Assembly (NCBI GenBank): GCA_016283575.1
Contig: JAEEND010000007.1
Location: 372,001-436,000 of the forward strand
DNA: 64,000 nt
Direction: 5' to 3'
DNA from: Lachnospiraceae bacterium
GTDB lineage: Bacteria; Bacillota; Clostridia; Lachnospirales; Lachnospiraceae
Shown piece by piece: positions 61,986 to 64,000 of this stretch (the first letter of the stretch is position 1; each line of letters opens with the position of its first letter). The notes under the pieces were generated by a model. The model had not been told where the DNA came from, did no database searches, and saw only the letters and a program-made list of their open reading frames with translations. A program made the position numbers and the translations under genes.

Positions 61986-64000
61986 ATGTCGAGATTCAAC
62001 GAAGGTATTATTTTTACAAATGAAAAGTGCGTGGGTTGTAACACATGTATAGCAACCTGTCCGGTGCTTGGTGCCAATGTTGCCATCGAACATAACGGTG
62101 TGCAAAAGGTAATGGTATCAAAGAAGTGTATTCACTGTGGCAACTGCGTAAAGACATGTACCCATGGCGCAAGAGAATTCAGGGACGACTTAGACAAAAT
62201 GCTCAGTGACCTCGACGCGGGGGAAAGCATTTCTGTTTTGGTGGATCCTGCTTTCTATGTGGATTACGCCGATGATGCGGAAAAGATACTGGGCTATCTT
62301 AAATCCATAGGCATAAAAGAAATATATGATGTAGGCTTTGGTGCTGATATAAGCATCTGGGCTCATGCCCGTTTCATAAAGCAGCAGATCGCGGAAAACG
62401 GAAGCTGCGGCGCATTTATCACCAATTCCTGCGCTGCCGTGATCAATGACCTTGAAAATTCCAATCCCGACTTGCTGAAGCTTGTTATTCCCGTGCATTC
62501 ACCTCTTTTATGTACGGCAATCTATGTTAAGAATTACCTTCATGATAATTCAAAGCTTGCATATATAAGCCCCTGCATCGCAAGAGAAGATGAGGTGGGA
62601 GCCGTAACTACAAGGCATAATGTGACTTATAATGTTACTTTTGCAAAGCTTGTTAAATATGTGGGAGACAGGTCGAAACTTAAAAAGACTGCGAAGGCAA
62701 GCCTTAAATCCATCGGTCTTGGCAATATAATCTCATATCTCAGCGGTTTCCGTGATGCCCTCGCCATGTGCTTCCCCGATGATGCACTGTTACTTTACTA
62801 TTCGGGCCTCACCAAATCAATTATCAAGACATTACGTGAATCGGGCGAGCATACCATGCAGCATCCCCTTGCCATGACTGTTTCCGCCTGCAGAAACGGA
62901 TGTGTTCCCGGCACCGGCTCCATCGGAGATAATATAGATCTTACGGAAGCCCTTCTTCATTATAATGCCATCAGAAGCGCTGCCTTTGATGAGATAGAAG
63001 GACTGAGTCACGAAGACTATTATGCATTTCTGTGTAAGAGCTTTTATAAGCTTGATTTTAATGATTTCAGGCGTGAATTTGAAGATAAGTACAGACAGCC
63101 TTATACAGTGCCTGAAGATACCATAGAAGAGATATTTGCATCCATGCATAAGGATACGGAGATGAAGAAGCATCTTGACTGCCGTTCCTGCGGATATGAT
63201 ACCTGCCGTGAAATGGCTATCGCCATAGCAAACGGCTACGCAAGAATGCAGAACTGTATCCATTATATGAATGATGACCTGAAATTTTCGGCTCAGGTCG
63301 ACAGACTGACAGGTATCAATAACGGCAGAGCATTCAAGGATAAGATAGAAAAGGTACTTTCAGAGAATCAGGATAAGAAATATGTGATCTGCTTAGGGGA
63401 TATAAACAAGCTTAAATCCATCAATGCCTTATACGGTATTAAGACAGGGGACAAGCTGATACAGTATATCGCAAAAAGGATCCCCGAAGTAATGGGGCAG
63501 GATATTATCTATGCCCGTATGAGCGGCGGTATTTTCGGTATATTTATGGAAAATACCGAAGAAAATATGGATCGTCTCACATCCTGGAGCAGCATATCCT
63601 GTAAGCATTTGGATATTCTTTATCCTGTTACAATGCGTTTCGGCATATTTGAGCTTTCCGCAGGAGACAACGTGGATACGGCCTGTGATATGGCGATATT
63701 TGCGGCGGATAAGACCACTGACAGATCCAAGAATACCTTTACATATTTTAATGAGACTATGCGAAGCGATCTGGAGAATGATAACAGTATCACCCTTACC
63801 ATGCGAAAAGCCATGGATGAAGGCGAGTTCGTACTTTACATGCAGCCACAATATGATCATAAAACAGGAAAGATAGTAGGGGCAGAAGCCTTGAGCCGAT
63901 GGCTTAAAAAGGACGGAACACTGGTGCCGCCGGGAATCTTTATCCCCGTATTTGAAAAGAACGGATTCATACGTGATATGGATAGGTATGTATGGGAATG
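61986..64000 (+). CDS. ferredoxin / [FeFe]-hydrogenase-like / GGDEF-EAL signalling protein (3' partial)
   Basis: 671 residues are visible; the frame is open at the window end. Domain order: two 4Fe-4S motifs (Cys15, 18, 21, 25 and Cys48, 51, 54, 58); a [FeFe]-hydrogenase large-subunit-like domain (about 70-330) with Cys149 in TNSCAAV, Cys197 in SPCIAREDE and Cys302/306 in SACRNGCVPGTG, all four H-cluster cysteine positions but with altered neighbours (TSCCP and MPCxxK not kept); a further CxxCGxxxC site (Cys399, 402, 407); a GGDEF domain (DRLTGINNGRAF) whose signature is SGGIFGIF, so probably inactive; and the start of an EAL phosphodiesterase (YMQPQYDHKTGK, EAL at 634-636). ATG at 61986 follows GGAGAG. 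Probably a redox- or gas-sensing c-di-GMP enzyme partnered with the FIST protein. Confidence 0.85.
   Translation, partial: MSRFNEGIIFTNEKCVGCNTCIATCPVLGANVAIEHNGVQKVMVSKKCIHCGNCVKTCTHGAREFRDDLDKMLSDLDAGESISVLVDPAFYVDYADDAEKILGYLKSIGIKEIYDVGFGADISIWAHARFIKQQIAENGSCGAFITNSCAAVINDLENSNPDLLKLVIPVHSPLLCTAIYVKNYLHDNSKLAYISPCIAREDEVGAVTTRHNVTYNVTFAKLVKYVGDRSKLKKTAKASLKSIGLGNIISYLSGFRDALAMCFPDDALLLYYSGLTKSIIKTLRESGEHTMQHPLAMTVSACRNGCVPGTGSIGDNIDLTEALLHYNAIRSAAFDEIEGLSHEDYYAFLCKSFYKLDFNDFRREFEDKYRQPYTVPEDTIEEIFASMHKDTEMKKHLDCRSCGYDTCREMAIAIANGYARMQNCIHYMNDDLKFSAQVDRLTGINNGRAFKDKIEKVLSENQDKKYVICLGDINKLKSINALYGIKTGDKLIQYIAKRIPEVMGQDIIYARMSGGIFGIFMENTEENMDRLTSWSSISCKHLDILYPVTMRFGIFELSAGDNVDTACDMAIFAADKTTDRSKNTFTYFNETMRSDLENDNSITLTMRKAMDEGEFVLYMQPQYDHKTGKIVGAEALSRWLKKDGTLVPPGIFIPVFEKNGFIRDMDRYVWE

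Overview
The window looks like a chromosomal segment of a Gram-positive, low-to-medium GC anaerobe, most likely a Lachnospiraceae member of the Butyrivibrio/Roseburia type. This is inferred from the gene content (DUF5717/DUF5716 cluster, GH94 phosphorylases next to a sugar ABC transporter, the gut-clostridial DUF3791/DUF3990 pair, cytoplasmic LacI-like sensors fused to GGDEF), from strong AGGAGG-type ribosome binding sites, and from many TTGACA/TATAAT-type promoters and hairpin/T-run terminators. No rRNA, phage, insertion sequence or CRISPR array was seen. Almost all genes lie on the + strand. Both ends cut a gene.

Layout. 1-6 kb: an ABC exporter half (5' end outside the window), a beta-CASP metallo-hydrolase, thyA, folA and a membrane-anchored PpiC-type foldase. 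6-8 kb: htpG behind a perfect CIRCE operator. 8-15 kb: a tightly packed four-gene cluster of unknown function (beta-rich DUF5717 giant protein, Hsp70/actin-fold-like DUF5716, TPR protein, coiled-coil two-TM protein). 15-21 kb: purB, a HAD protein with a membrane tail, a SEC-C protein, the attenuator-led infC-rpmI-rplT operon (infC starting at ATT) and pepD. 21-22 kb: a three-gene DUF3791-DUF3990-DUF3791-like cassette with one-base overlaps. 22-27 kb: a 1561-residue surface protein with 465-bp MBG repeats.

27-35 kb is a galactoside-use operon: GH2, GPH symporter, GH36 alpha-galactosidase and a TPR-nucleotidyltransferase-like protein. 35-38 kb is the conserved cysE-mrnC-rlmB-sigH block. 38-54 kb is an oligosaccharide import, phosphorolysis and sensing region: two GH94-type phosphorylases, a solute-binding protein with two permeases, a second solute-binding lipoprotein placed with a YesM/YesN-type two-component pair, and a convergent LacI-like sensor-GGDEF protein. 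No ABC ATPase is encoded beside the permeases, so a shared MsmK-type ATPase elsewhere is likely.

54-64 kb holds degV behind a strong promoter and a palindromic operator, a class A penicillin-binding protein, tRNA-Thr(GGT), a YigZ protein, mgtE behind a leader with a 36-codon proline-containing ORF, and a FIST-domain sensor followed by a ferredoxin/[FeFe]-hydrogenase-like/GGDEF/EAL protein that runs off the end.

The strongest candidates for undescribed biology are the FIST + hydrogenase-like-GGDEF-EAL pair, the DUF3791-DUF3990 cassette, the DUF5717/DUF5716 cluster and the mgtE leader ORF. Functions given for these are inference.
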